The notes under the pieces were generated by a model. That model searched no databases and was not told the DNA's origin. It saw only the letters and a list, made by a program, of their open reading frames with translations. A stretch of DNA of 64,000 bases from Bacteriovorax sp. (GTDB taxonomy: Bacteria > Bdellovibrionota > Bacteriovoracia > Bacteriovoracales > Bacteriovoracaceae). Made by a program: the position numbers and the translations under genes. Where the stretch lies: the NCBI GenBank assembly GCA_014377485.1, contig JACMPM010000003.1, positions 83,540 to 147,539 of the forward strand. Direction: 5' to 3'. Shown piece by piece: positions 1-8,795 of this stretch. Position 1 is the stretch's first letter. Each line of letters opens with the position of its first letter.

Positions 1-2
1 CT

Positions 3-539
3 GCTTATAAATGGGTTGTGAATAATGCTGCATCTTTGGGAGGAGACCCAAAAAGAGTTGCGGTTGCTGGAGAGAGTGCTGGAGGAAATTTAGCACTTAA
101 TGTTGCCGTAAGAGCTCGCGATGAAAAATTTCAACTACCCATTCATGAACTGCTCATTTATCCAGTAGCAGGAAGTAATATGGAAACGGCTTCTTATAAA
201 AAGTATGGAGATGCAAAACCACTCAGTAAGCCAATGATGGTGTGGTTTATGGATAATTATTTAAATACACCTGCTGAAAAAAACGATCCACGGATAAATC
301 TAGTAGCAGCCGATCTCAAAGGATTAAAACCTGCAACTATTATCACGGCACAAGTTGATCCTCTAAAAAGTGAAGGTGAAGAGCTTGCAAAGCATATGAA
401 AAAACAAGGTGTAGCTGTTCGATATAAAAACTACGAAGGTGTTACTCACGAATTTTTTGGTATGGCACCAATCCTAAGAGATGCGCGTTCTGCTCAAGAC
501 CTTGCTTCTAGTCGTTTGAAATCTTCTTTCAAACTCTAA
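3..539 (+). CDS. alpha/beta hydrolase (HSL/acetyl-esterase type), 5' truncated by window edge
   Basis: Open frame continues upstream of the listed start ([31 protein letters not shown]); GESAGG nucleophile elbow; C-terminal D/H ([15 protein letters not shown]). Confidence 0.85.
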   Translation, partial: AYKWVVNNAASLGGDPKRVAVAGESAGGNLALNVAVRARDEKFQLPIHELLIYPVAGSNMETASYKKYGDAKPLSKPMMVWFMDNYLNTPAEKNDPRINLVAADLKGLKPATIITAQVDPLKSEGEELAKHMKKQGVAVRYKNYEGVTHEFFGMAPILRDARSAQDLASSRLKSSFKL

Positions 540-540
540 G

Positions 541-2313
541 TTGACACGTAAATATAAGAGGGGGGCATGTACCCCCCTTATTGCGTTATTATGTTTATCT
601 TCTTCTTGTAGAACTATTCCTACAAACGTTCAGTTATGTGAAAAAATTACTTTGCATTCGCCAGAAAAAATTCAATTAACCGACACTGAAAAACAACTTG
701 TATGCGGTGACCCTGATGAGGAAGCCTATAGAGTCATACCCTCTTATCAAGCAAAATATTCATTCGATGGTTTTTTACAATCAAGAGGCTTTTCTTCTCC
801 AAAATATATTTTCAATAAAGATTTATTAGAAGTATATACAGGAAATAAATCCTATCTCACCAGCGTTGTTGCCAATTCATTGAATGATGAAATGTCTAAA
901 TTAATTGAAAAAGATATTTTTCGTTATTATAAAAAAGAAGATATTACTCCAAAACTTTTAAATGATATTGAAGCTCGGGCAAAAATTATTTTAAGGAATC
1001 ATGGTTTTCCTTGTGTAAAAGTTGCTTCAACTACTGAACCACTGCTAGGCAAAGTTACTCTGAACTTAACAGGTTTAGAAAGTTTTAACTTTGGGCCACT
1101 GACAATTGAGCCAATTGAAGGTGTTGATAGCAGGGCCTTTGCCCGTTTTTATTCTTTTAAACCAGAAAATTCTTTCAAAGAATCAGAATTGAATTTGACA
1201 GAAAAAAGATTTTTGAGACAAGGAATTGTTCAGGGAACTTTTTTCCAGGAAAGTTGTGACCTTCCCAACGATAAAATTTCTCTTGTACAGAAATTTATCA
1301 CTGGACCTCCTCGAACCATTCGTTTTGGAGTGGGGGCAAGTACAGAATTAGGTCTCATGACTAGGGCCAAATGGAGCAATCAGCGCTATGGCGCCATGGC
1401 CTCGGTACTCGAAGCAAATATTCAAGCTTCATTCAAAAATCAATCTTTAAAGTTACGAGCAGATAATTATATTTGGGCAACACATCCGAGGCAATCACTG
1501 GTGTCTGAATTGATTTTAGAGAGAAATGATCAAGTGACCTTTCGTGAATCTAATGCTCAGTTAAAACCACATTTACAATGGACAAAAGATACAGCCTCTC
1601 GTTTTTGGCTTTGGTCCCTGGGGCCTTCACTCGTGGCAGGTACATATACTTCTGAAGTTAATACAGATAATCGCAGCTTTAAAACAGGGGCCATAGAGGG
1701 ACTTGTGCAGACAAAATCTCATACTTTTGAAATCTTTGATGTGCATCCCGAAGAAGGAGATTTTTCGCAAATTAATTTTGATTATCGACATCCATCTTTT
1801 GGTTTTGATGATCCATTATTAAAATTAGATTTATCCTATTTAAAACTTTTTTGGCTCGCGAATGTTGGTAAAGGTAGTCTCATCGGGGGGCTCAGGCTTA
1901 ATCCTTCTACCACCTGGGTTCCAAAAAATGTTTCAAGAGAAGCTCTTCCACCTTCAGTCAAATTATATGGGGGAGGGAGTGATGATCTTCGAGGTTTTAA
2001 ATTAAACACTCTGCCCGACAATACCGGTCTGGGAGCTTTGACTAAATTAGAAGCAAAATTAGAGTTTAGAAAAACCTATTTTTTCCTTCCAACTTTGGAA
2101 AGTTTTATCTTTATAGATTCTGCTTTTTTTGGAGAGCGTCCATGGAGCGTTCAATCTCGTCTTTGGTATTCACCTGGTTATGGGGTGAGATGGCACTCTC
2201 CCGTTGGATTGGTTCAAACCTATCTGGCCAGATCTCTCTCAACAAAATCTTCAAGTTCTAATTCTATTGATGATGGCATCTTCTTTTTCGTAGGGTTAGG
2301 AGGAGTCTTTTAA
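541..2313 (+). CDS. Outer-membrane Omp85/TamA-like protein (POTRA-like N-terminus plus beta-barrel), TTG start
   Basis: 590 aa; signal/lipobox-like N-terminus; KLYGGGSDDLRGF motif typical of BamA/TamA barrels; stop overlaps start of TamB-like gene. Confidence 0.8.
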   Translation: MTRKYKRGACTPLIALLCLSSSCRTIPTNVQLCEKITLHSPEKIQLTDTEKQLVCGDPDEEAYRVIPSYQAKYSFDGFLQSRGFSSPKYIFNKDLLEVYTGNKSYLTSVVANSLNDEMSKLIEKDIFRYYKKEDITPKLLNDIEARAKIILRNHGFPCVKVASTTEPLLGKVTLNLTGLESFNFGPLTIEPIEGVDSRAFARFYSFKPENSFKESELNLTEKRFLRQGIVQGTFFQESCDLPNDKISLVQKFITGPPRTIRFGVGASTELGLMTRAKWSNQRYGAMASVLEANIQASFKNQSLKLRADNYIWATHPRQSLVSELILERNDQVTFRESNAQLKPHLQWTKDTASRFWLWSLGPSLVAGTYTSEVNTDNRSFKTGAIEGLVQTKSHTFEIFDVHPEEGDFSQINFDYRHPSFGFDDPLLKLDLSYLKLFWLANVGKGSLIGGLRLNPSTTWVPKNVSREALPPSVKLYGGGSDDLRGFKLNTLPDNTGLGALTKLEAKLEFRKTYFFLPTLESFIFIDSAFFGERPWSVQSRLWYSPGYGVRWHSPVGLVQTYLARSLSTKSSSSNSIDDGIFFFVGLGGVF

Positions 2314-4268
2314 TGGAAAAATTTTTAAAAATAATTTTAGGAATATTTTTTAGCATTACGGGATTGATAGTTATTATCTTTGGTTCTTTAGCATTGATGC
2401 TTTTTTTTAATCCAATCTTTATTGTCAATCCGAAAAATATAAACTACGCATTGAAAAAAACTTCATTTCTAAAATCATGGTCTTGGAAAAAAGGAGAAAT
2501 AAATCATCAATGGATTAGCTGGAATCATCGTTATTTTTCCGGCCATTTCCAGGACCTGTGTTTGAGTTATGAGAATATTGATATTGCTCTTGATACTTGC
2601 ATGGAGGAGGTTTCATGGAATCTGGATCTAAAATGGATGCCGGGGAAAGGTTTTATTTATACAATTGATCGACCCCTTATAATTGATTCTAGGAAAACCA
2701 AATTAACACTGTTTGATAATACTGAAGACTCGCCGGCAAAAGATTATTTATCTTATTGGAATATGATATGGAAAAAAATTATTCCCAATTTAGATTTTTC
2801 TTTTAGAGAAGTTGATATCATAAAACCCAGGTCTCATTTCACTTTTGATTTAAAATTAATGAAAAGCCCTAAGGTTTTAAATGTATGGGCCATGGGGTAC
2901 GAATTAATTGGAACTGAGAAAGAAATAACTATAATTGCCCCTCGTAAAATATTGCTGTCAGTAAATCTTAAAACTAAAATCCCACTATATTTTCAAGAAT
3001 TAAAATTAGTAGGGCATATCACAGATAATTCTATTCCAATTTTAATCACTGGTTCTATAGATTCGGCAAAATTAAAAGTGACAACAAAAATTTCTCATGA
3101 ACTTTTAAAAAGTAAAATTATTTTGCCACACTTTTTAAAACAGATTTTGCTTCCTGCCCATGGAATACTCATAATTGAGAAAGTAAAAGCAACATTGGGT
3201 AAACTTCTAAAACCTCCTTATAATATTCTCCCTGCTCCCTTAAATGCACTGGAAGGAAGCTTTAAAATGAATGTAAAAGTAGAGGACATTGAAGGAGCAG
3301 ATAATGTTTTGTTTAAAATAATTGCTTCTCTGGATTTAGTAGGAGTTAAACAAGTTATAAATTTAGATTTAAAAACAGAAGTACCATTTAATTTAAAAAC
3401 TAAGGAAATTAGTTCAATCACGCTTGGTGTAGATATGAAAAAAGTATCAATTCTTCTTCCAAAGCTTGCAAAAAATAGAATGCCACCTCAATTGAAACCT
3501 GACCCGAGATTTAAATTACCTGAAGTGATCGTTGTCAATAAATCTCATCGTAAAAAAAAGAAGATTGATTTTAAGTTGCATTTGCAGGCATTGGGAGACA
3601 AGGCCTTATTCATAAAGACCAATCTTTTAGATGAAATTTTACGCTTAAAATTTTATCTGGAAATTGAAGATGGAACTACAAAAGGTTTTGTTCATGCACT
3701 ACCTCTAAAAACAACTATTTTTAAAAGACCAATTATCTTTCAATCAGTCAAAATAGTTTTTAATAATTCACTTGTGCCCGAGCTTACCGCACTGATTGAA
3801 TTTCATCTTCCGCAGTATTTAATTACTTTAAATCTTGAGGGCCCAATCACAAAGCCTAGGCAAGCTTTTAGGAGCTCGCCTCCGTTGTCTCAAGATGATA
3901 TTTATGCAGTTTTACTCTTTGGACAGCCTCTTAGTGGTCTGGGCACTGATGATAAAACTGCGGCCAAGAGTGCAGGGCAAATTCTCTCTCAAGGAATTTT
4001 ATCTTTAGCGGTTCTATATTATTTTGCGGGCAGTCCAGTTCAGTCTTTGGGATATGATCCAGAATCAAAAGCTTTGGCCGCACAGATTGGATTAGGTGCA
4101 AAAAACTCTTTAAGAGTTTCTACTGAAAGTGGAGGGCTAAATTCTGCAGGAGTGAGAAGGTCATTGGGTAAGGGATGGTATATAGATAGTTCTGTCCAGA
4201 AATCAACTGGTAGTTTTTCGAGTGCGACGGATTATGGTGTGTTGTTGGAAAGAATAATTTCCTATTAA
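2313..4268 (+). CDS. TamB-like translocation/assembly module protein (DUF490)
   Basis: N-terminal TM, long beta-rich body, C-terminal LSQDDIYAVLLFGQPLSGL...GLGAKNSLRVSTESGG...GKGWYIDSSV typical of the TamB C-domain; coupled to TamA-like gene. Confidence 0.8.
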   Translation: MEKFLKIILGIFFSITGLIVIIFGSLALMLFFNPIFIVNPKNINYALKKTSFLKSWSWKKGEINHQWISWNHRYFSGHFQDLCLSYENIDIALDTCMEEVSWNLDLKWMPGKGFIYTIDRPLIIDSRKTKLTLFDNTEDSPAKDYLSYWNMIWKKIIPNLDFSFREVDIIKPRSHFTFDLKLMKSPKVLNVWAMGYELIGTEKEITIIAPRKILLSVNLKTKIPLYFQELKLVGHITDNSIPILITGSIDSAKLKVTTKISHELLKSKIILPHFLKQILLPAHGILIIEKVKATLGKLLKPPYNILPAPLNALEGSFKMNVKVEDIEGADNVLFKIIASLDLVGVKQVINLDLKTEVPFNLKTKEISSITLGVDMKKVSILLPKLAKNRMPPQLKPDPRFKLPEVIVVNKSHRKKKKIDFKLHLQALGDKALFIKTNLLDEILRLKFYLEIEDGTTKGFVHALPLKTTIFKRPIIFQSVKIVFNNSLVPELTALIEFHLPQYLITLNLEGPITKPRQAFRSSPPLSQDDIYAVLLFGQPLSGLGTDDKTAAKSAGQILSQGILSLAVLYYFAGSPVQSLGYDPESKALAAQIGLGAKNSLRVSTESGGLNSAGVRRSLGKGWYIDSSVQKSTGSFSSATDYGVLLERIISY

Positions 4269-4323
4269 TAAATCTTCCGCTACGGCTTCTGGCTTTCACT
4301 GACATACATCTCATCCAGGGAAT

Positions 4324-4352
4324 AAAAAAAGCCACCCGGGTGGATGGCTTTT
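4324..4352. terminator. Bidirectional intrinsic terminator
   Basis: AAAAGCCA-cccgggtgga-TGGCTTTT; 4 T on plus, 7 T on minus. Confidence 0.65.
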
Positions 4353-4663
4353 ATTGTTGGTTAGAAGGCAACCGCGACCTGATAAATGAATATTTAAAAA
4401 TCGGTATTTCACAACTTATTTAACTAGATGCCTACTACGGTCATGAGCTTCCTCTTGACCTCTCATAGCACATGTTGTCTATTCATCCCTGCTGTTGTTT
4501 CAATGGATTCCACAATAGTCCCTCCATCGATTTAATTCCTACATAGGTAGTTGCAGATTGAATGCCAAAAATTGGAAAGGTAAAGATATTGATATAACAT
4601 CTATAGAGAATTGTTTATGTGGAATTTTGGGAGAGCATTTGAGACAATTTGCCATCTAAATAA

Positions 4664-4700
4664 TAAAAAAAGAAAGTACGCAACACCAGGTTGCGCACTT
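4664..4700 (-). terminator. Intrinsic terminator of the small minus-strand gene
   Basis: Minus strand AAGTGCGCAAC-ctggt-GTTGCGTACTT followed by TCTTTTTTT. Confidence 0.75.
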
Positions 4701-4722
4701 TAGCTGAAGAAAATGCGGATGA

Positions 4723-4884
4723 TTATCGCGACTTTCTAGAGCTTGAAGAATCATTTTTATTTGGTGTAGAAGAAGGAGTCTTTACATTAGATTTAGAAGA
4801 AGATCTTTCATCTTCGTCTCTACTTTGTAAGCGTCCTTTTTTATCACTAGTGTCATCCATGCTTTTCTTTTTTTCTTGAACCAT
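4723..4884 (-). CDS. Small hydrophilic Ser/Lys-rich protein, 53 aa (MVQEKKKSMDDTSDKKGRLQSRDEDERSSSKSNVKTPSSTPNKNDSSSSRKSR)
   Basis: Not in ORF track; ATG preceded by ACGGAGGAAATT SD; followed by intrinsic terminator; more convincing than the listed plus-strand ORF 4691..4879. Confidence 0.65.
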   Translation of the reverse strand: MVQEKKKSMDDTSDKKGRLQSRDEDERSSSKSNVKTPSSTPNKNDSSSSRKSR

Positions 4885-5068
4885 AATTTCCTCCGTGGTT
4901 AGTTGAACAACATTAGGCTTAGCATGTTTAATGCCAAAGAGAATAAGTGTGACAAATGTTGAAAAGTTTGTAGAAAAATTAAAAAATTTTGGAAGCTATG
5001 AGGCATAAAGGGATTTTATTCGTTGGAGTTTGAGGCAAGATGGAATAGATTTAAAGCAGAGGTAAGCC

Positions 5069-5428
5069 ATGGGACAAGTAATCGACGTAGAGAAAGTATT
5101 AAAAAGAATAAATGATTTTTCAAATGAAAGAGATTGGAATCAATTCCATTCCATCAAAAATTTGTCTATGGCCTTAAGTGTAGAGAGTTCAGAGTTGGTG
5201 GAGATTTATCAATGGATATCAGAGGATGAATCAAACGATATCAGCAACGAGATTATTAAAAATAAAGCCCGTGAGGAATTAGCAGATATTTTTATTTACC
5301 TGTTGAAAATTGCTTCAAAGATGGACATTGATTTAGAGACAGCTGCTCTTGAGAAATTAGATCTTAATGAAGTAAAATATCCAGTTGATAAATCAAAGGG
5401 TAATTCAAAAAAATATAGTGAATTTTAA
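5069..5428 (+). CDS. MazG-like nucleotide pyrophosphohydrolase (RS21-C6/dCTPase type)
   Basis: 119 aa; HSIKNLSMALSVESSELVEIYQW...REELADIFIYLLKIA = EExxE/ExxD metal-binding motifs. Confidence 0.85.
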   Translation: MGQVIDVEKVLKRINDFSNERDWNQFHSIKNLSMALSVESSELVEIYQWISEDESNDISNEIIKNKAREELADIFIYLLKIASKMDIDLETAALEKLDLNEVKYPVDKSKGNSKKYSEF

Positions 5429-5432
5429 TCCC

Positions 5433-6104
5433 ATGGAAAATAATAATAGAGTTGTTCATTGTGAAGATGCTTTGGTGTGGCTTGAAAACAGTCCTGTATT
5501 AGATGGATGTTCGCTGATTGCTTCCATGCCGGATATTTCTGAGTTTCACGGATTTACCTTGGCGGCCTGGAAAGATTGGTTTTTTCAAACGGCCAGGCTT
5601 GTATTGTCTCGCACTCCCGCTGAAGGGGTAACAATATTTTATCAATCTGATATTAAAGTTGACGGTGTATGGGTTGATAAAGGATTTATTTGTCAAAAAG
5701 CAGCAGAATCTTTGGGGCATGAATTATTATGGCATAAAATAGTCTGCCGAATTCAACCAGGTAAATGTACTTTTGGTCGACCGGCCTATTCTCATGTTTT
5801 GTGTTTTAGTAAAGGTGTTCGCATTCATGATTTAGGGAATTCTACTCCAGATGTAATTCCTGAAACGGGTGATAAAACCTGGGAGAGGGGAATGGGACTT
5901 GAAGTCTGTCTTATGATTGGAAAATTTATTACTGAAAACACTACGACTAAAACGTTGGTTCATCCATTTTGTGGACAAGGCGCCATGCTCGCTGTGGCGA
6001 ATGGGCTTGGACTTGCTGGAATCGGAATTGAACGAAGTCCAAAGCGCGCTGAACTTGCACGCATTCTCACCGTAAATGAAGAATGGAAAAAATTTCTTAA
6101 ATAA
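5433..6104 (+). CDS. SAM-dependent methyltransferase, beta-class (permuted) DNA-methylase-like
   Basis: C-terminal motif I LVHPFCGQGAMLAVANGLGLAGIGIERSPKRAELA after an N-terminal ASMPD motif; likely start at ATG 5433 just after MazG stop. Confidence 0.7.
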   Translation: MENNNRVVHCEDALVWLENSPVLDGCSLIASMPDISEFHGFTLAAWKDWFFQTARLVLSRTPAEGVTIFYQSDIKVDGVWVDKGFICQKAAESLGHELLWHKIVCRIQPGKCTFGRPAYSHVLCFSKGVRIHDLGNSTPDVIPETGDKTWERGMGLEVCLMIGKFITENTTTKTLVHPFCGQGAMLAVANGLGLAGIGIERSPKRAELARILTVNEEWKKFLK

Positions 6105-6204
6105 TTCAAGGGCTGTAATCTTCAATAATAATTAGCTATACCATATATGCTAATTTTGTATTTTTTAAATTGTGAAAAAAATTGCAATCTCTATCTTAAG
6201 AGAA

Positions 6205-6414
6205 TCGTCCGCAGAAAACGAATGCCGATTCCCTTCAAAGTATCCGTAGCAGATACGAGATACATATCACAAAAGCTTTTAAAATAAATCAGGGTGTCTC
6301 TCCAGCTTGAACACACCTGTAGTTATTTAGTCTAAAAAGCTAAGTAAAGCCTACAGAGTTAAAGTTGAAGAAACAAAGGAAAGAAGACGTGAAACTCTTC
6401 TTTCCTTTTTTTTT
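6205..6414 (+). ncRNA. Candidate structured leader RNA/attenuator or independent sRNA
   Basis: About 270 nt non-coding stretch with several hairpins (GAATCG..CGATTC, GTATC..GATAC, GGTGT..ACACC) ending in a strong terminator; plausible TTGTGA-N16-TATCTT promoter upstream. Confidence 0.45.
6375..6414 (+). terminator. Strong intrinsic terminator upstream of the 6450 gene
   Basis: AAAGGAAAGAAGA-cgtgaaac-TCTTCTTTCCTTT plus 9 T. Confidence 0.8.
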
Positions 6415-6449
6415 CCTTTTTTTCTATTTTTATTACTCAAGGAGGAAGT

Positions 6450-6896
6450 ATGAAAAAGAAATTTAGTCCCATGCTTCTACTGACTGCATTTGTTCTCTCT
6501 CTTTTTATGTCCATGTCTCTCAAGGCGTTGCATGCTCAAGAGGTATTATATAATAGCGAAGGACAAGTTGTTACTCCTCCAGTAGATATCATTACAACCA
6601 CCGGAACAGCTGAAAATCCAGGGACGATTGGAGTGATACCAGGAAGAACTGCAACGGGAGGAACGATTGGCGCAACTAATACAACAGCTACCGGGGGGAC
6701 TATTGGAGTTACAGCTATAAAAGTGCCTGCAACTGATGTTCAACAATCTGGTAATCTGACTACGCCAAATATATGTGTAGATTCATCAACCCAAGGAAAA
6801 ATATGTGGTGTTGGTGCAGTCTTATGGTGCACTAAAAATCCACTTGTTGATAATTGCCAAAAAATAATAAACGATATTAATGCTAAAAAATATTAA
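6450..6896 (+). CDS. Secreted protein with imperfect TGGTIG repeats
   Basis: Signal peptide; AAGGAGGAAGT SD; repeats GTIGVIPGRTATGGTIGATNTTATGGTIGV. Confidence 0.7.
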   Translation: MKKKFSPMLLLTAFVLSLFMSMSLKALHAQEVLYNSEGQVVTPPVDIITTTGTAENPGTIGVIPGRTATGGTIGATNTTATGGTIGVTAIKVPATDVQQSGNLTTPNICVDSSTQGKICGVGAVLWCTKNPLVDNCQKIINDINAKKY

Positions 6897-6934
6897 AAAT
6901 AAACCCCGAGTCAATCGAAGTTTATTTTTTAATT

Positions 6935-7552
6935 TTATCTGCTTGGGTTGTTTCTTAGATCATCGAAATCCTGGTCTACATTTGATCGATAGTAAGGTGT
7001 TTCTTCAGAAGATTTTTTCTCTGAAGTGGTTGCTATATTTATTGCTCCATTTTCTTCAAGAATTTCACGGGCCTTTGCTTCCCATTTCGCATCATCAACG
7101 TGAATAGAAATCAGTAAGCCACCTTCTTTGACGTATCCTTCATATCTTTGGGCTTCAAATTCTGGAATCCCCAATCCGATCAGACCTCCTGCCACGCCGC
7201 CAACTGTACCACCAACACCTGCACCAGCTATTGCGGCCATGATTGGCCCAGCGGCTATAAATGGTCCAAGCCCAGGTATTGCTAATGCTCCTGCTCCGAC
7301 TAGCCATCCAAATATACCACCGGCCACCGCTCCAGTGGCAGCACCTGTCGTTGCTCCTTCTGGAGCTTTAGTGTGTTTTTCAAATGCAAAATCTTTAGTT
7401 CCTTGTTTTGACTGCATTAAAACTGAAATGTCTGAGCTTCTAAAATTTTGTGTTTTTAGAATATTAACCGCTCTATCCAGAGCAGTTTGATCGCGAAAAA
7501 TTCCAAATACAGAAGTTCTTCCTTCTTTTTTTACAAATCCCATATAAGCCAT
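6935..7552 (-). CDS. General-stress-protein-17M-like protein with glycine-zipper membrane segment
   Basis: FGIFRDQTALDRAVNILKTQNFRSSDISVLM N-domain; Gly/Ala-rich TM hairpin; GGLLISIHVDDAKWEAKAREILEENGA. Confidence 0.7.
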   Translation of the reverse strand: MAYMGFVKKEGRTSVFGIFRDQTALDRAVNILKTQNFRSSDISVLMQSKQGTKDFAFEKHTKAPEGATTGAATGAVAGGIFGWLVGAGALAIPGLGPFIAAGPIMAAIAGAGVGGTVGGVAGGLIGLGIPEFEAQRYEGYVKEGGLLISIHVDDAKWEAKAREILEENGAINIATTSEKKSSEETPYYRSNVDQDFDDLRNNPSR

Positions 7553-7584
7553 CCTTGTTTGCGTTTTAAAACATAATTATTTAA

Positions 7585-7929
7585 TCAATAGGTAAGTCTA
7601 TTATAAACTCTTTTATCCCCAGCTCTTGCTCTAGCTAAATTCTCAATTTTAACTTTTTCCTCTTTTGAAGCTACGTGTCCTTTTAGAGTAATAGCTTTTT
7701 GAAGTGTAATAATTTTGATATTATGAGCATCGGTAGAAAGTTGATTGTCGGCCATAATCGCTTCTCTTAATTGACGAGTAATTTCCACGTCACGGGCAGT
7801 GCCTTTCATTTGGCTATCTGCTGTGAGCGCTTGTTGATGTTTCATATTATAGGCTTGCGAAGTTGCCGAATAAGCTGAAATTGAACTTAGTGAAAGTGCA
7901 ATGAGTAATAATATTTTTTTTGAAATCAT
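7585..7929 (-). CDS. Secreted BON-domain protein
   Basis: Signal peptide; ITRQLREAIMADNQLSTDAHNIKIITLQKAITLKGHVASKEEKVKIENLARA. Confidence 0.85.
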   Translation of the reverse strand: MISKKILLLIALSLSSISAYSATSQAYNMKHQQALTADSQMKGTARDVEITRQLREAIMADNQLSTDAHNIKIITLQKAITLKGHVASKEEKVKIENLARARAGDKRVYNRLTY

Positions 7930-8139
7930 AAACCCTCCTTGGTAACACTAGCTATTGACATAATTTTAAAGCCGGTGGAAGTGTCAAAAATAATATAAAA
8001 TCCCTAAGTGATAGTTAGAAATAAAATATGTATTTTGCTCTGCTTTAAGGACTAATAATCTGGAGCTTTTCGTTATCTTGACAGTGGAAGAAAAAAAGCT
8101 ACATTTATATTTCAAAATGTTTTAATTAAAGGAGAGTCT

Positions 8140-8646
8140 ATGCTTTACGACATTACCGTTCCTCAATTCACAAAAATGCTTAATAACCTAAATCATATTT
8201 TAGATAAAGGAGCGCAGTCTGCTGAAGCTCGTAAATTTGATGTTGATGTTTTATTAAACGCGCGACTTGCTCCTGATCAATTCAATCTTATTAGACAAGT
8301 TCAAATTGCTTGCGATACAGCTAAACTTGGAGCTGCAAGATTGGCCGGTAAGGAAGCTCCTGTTCATGAAGACAATGAAAAAACTCTTCCTGAGTTAAAA
8401 GCACGTATTAATGACGTCATTAAATACTTGGGCACTTTTAAAGCTGAAGATTTTCAAGGGGCACATGAAAGAAAAATTTCTCAACCCCGTTGGGATGGAA
8501 AATACCTTACTGGATCTGAGTTCGCTGTTCAACATGCACTTCCAAATATCTATTTTCACATCACAACTGCATACGCTATTTTAAGAAACAATGGGGTAGA
8601 TGTTGGCAAAAAAGATTATCTTGGTGAGATGCCTTATAAAAAATAA
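8140..8646 (+). CDS. DUF1993 family protein
   Basis: 168 aa; LYDITVPQFTKMLNNLNHILDKG ... LPNIYFHITTAYAILRNNGVDVGKKDYLG. Confidence 0.85.
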   Translation: MLYDITVPQFTKMLNNLNHILDKGAQSAEARKFDVDVLLNARLAPDQFNLIRQVQIACDTAKLGAARLAGKEAPVHEDNEKTLPELKARINDVIKYLGTFKAEDFQGAHERKISQPRWDGKYLTGSEFAVQHALPNIYFHITTAYAILRNNGVDVGKKDYLGEMPYKK

Positions 8647-8660
8647 ATTTTAATTCAATC

Positions 8661-8699
8661 AAACCTGCTTAATGAGGACATTCAAAGAGCAGGTTTTTT
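8661..8699 (+). terminator. Intrinsic terminator
   Basis: AAACCTGCT...AGCAGGTTT TTT. Confidence 0.75.
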
Positions 8700-8795
8700 A
8701 CAAAACAATGTAAAAAATACTTGAAAATGATCTCGTAATCATTGTTTTTTATAATCTAAGTTAAGACTAAATTAGAATATTAACAGGATTATATT

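Noticed and set aside
4691-4879. Listed plus-strand 62-aa ORF
   Set aside because: Starts inside a terminator stem, no SD; the antisense 53-aa ORF has SD and terminator.
7128-7490. Listed plus-strand 120-aa Pro/Ala-rich ORF
   Set aside because: Antisense shadow of the glycine-zipper coding region of 6935..7552(-).
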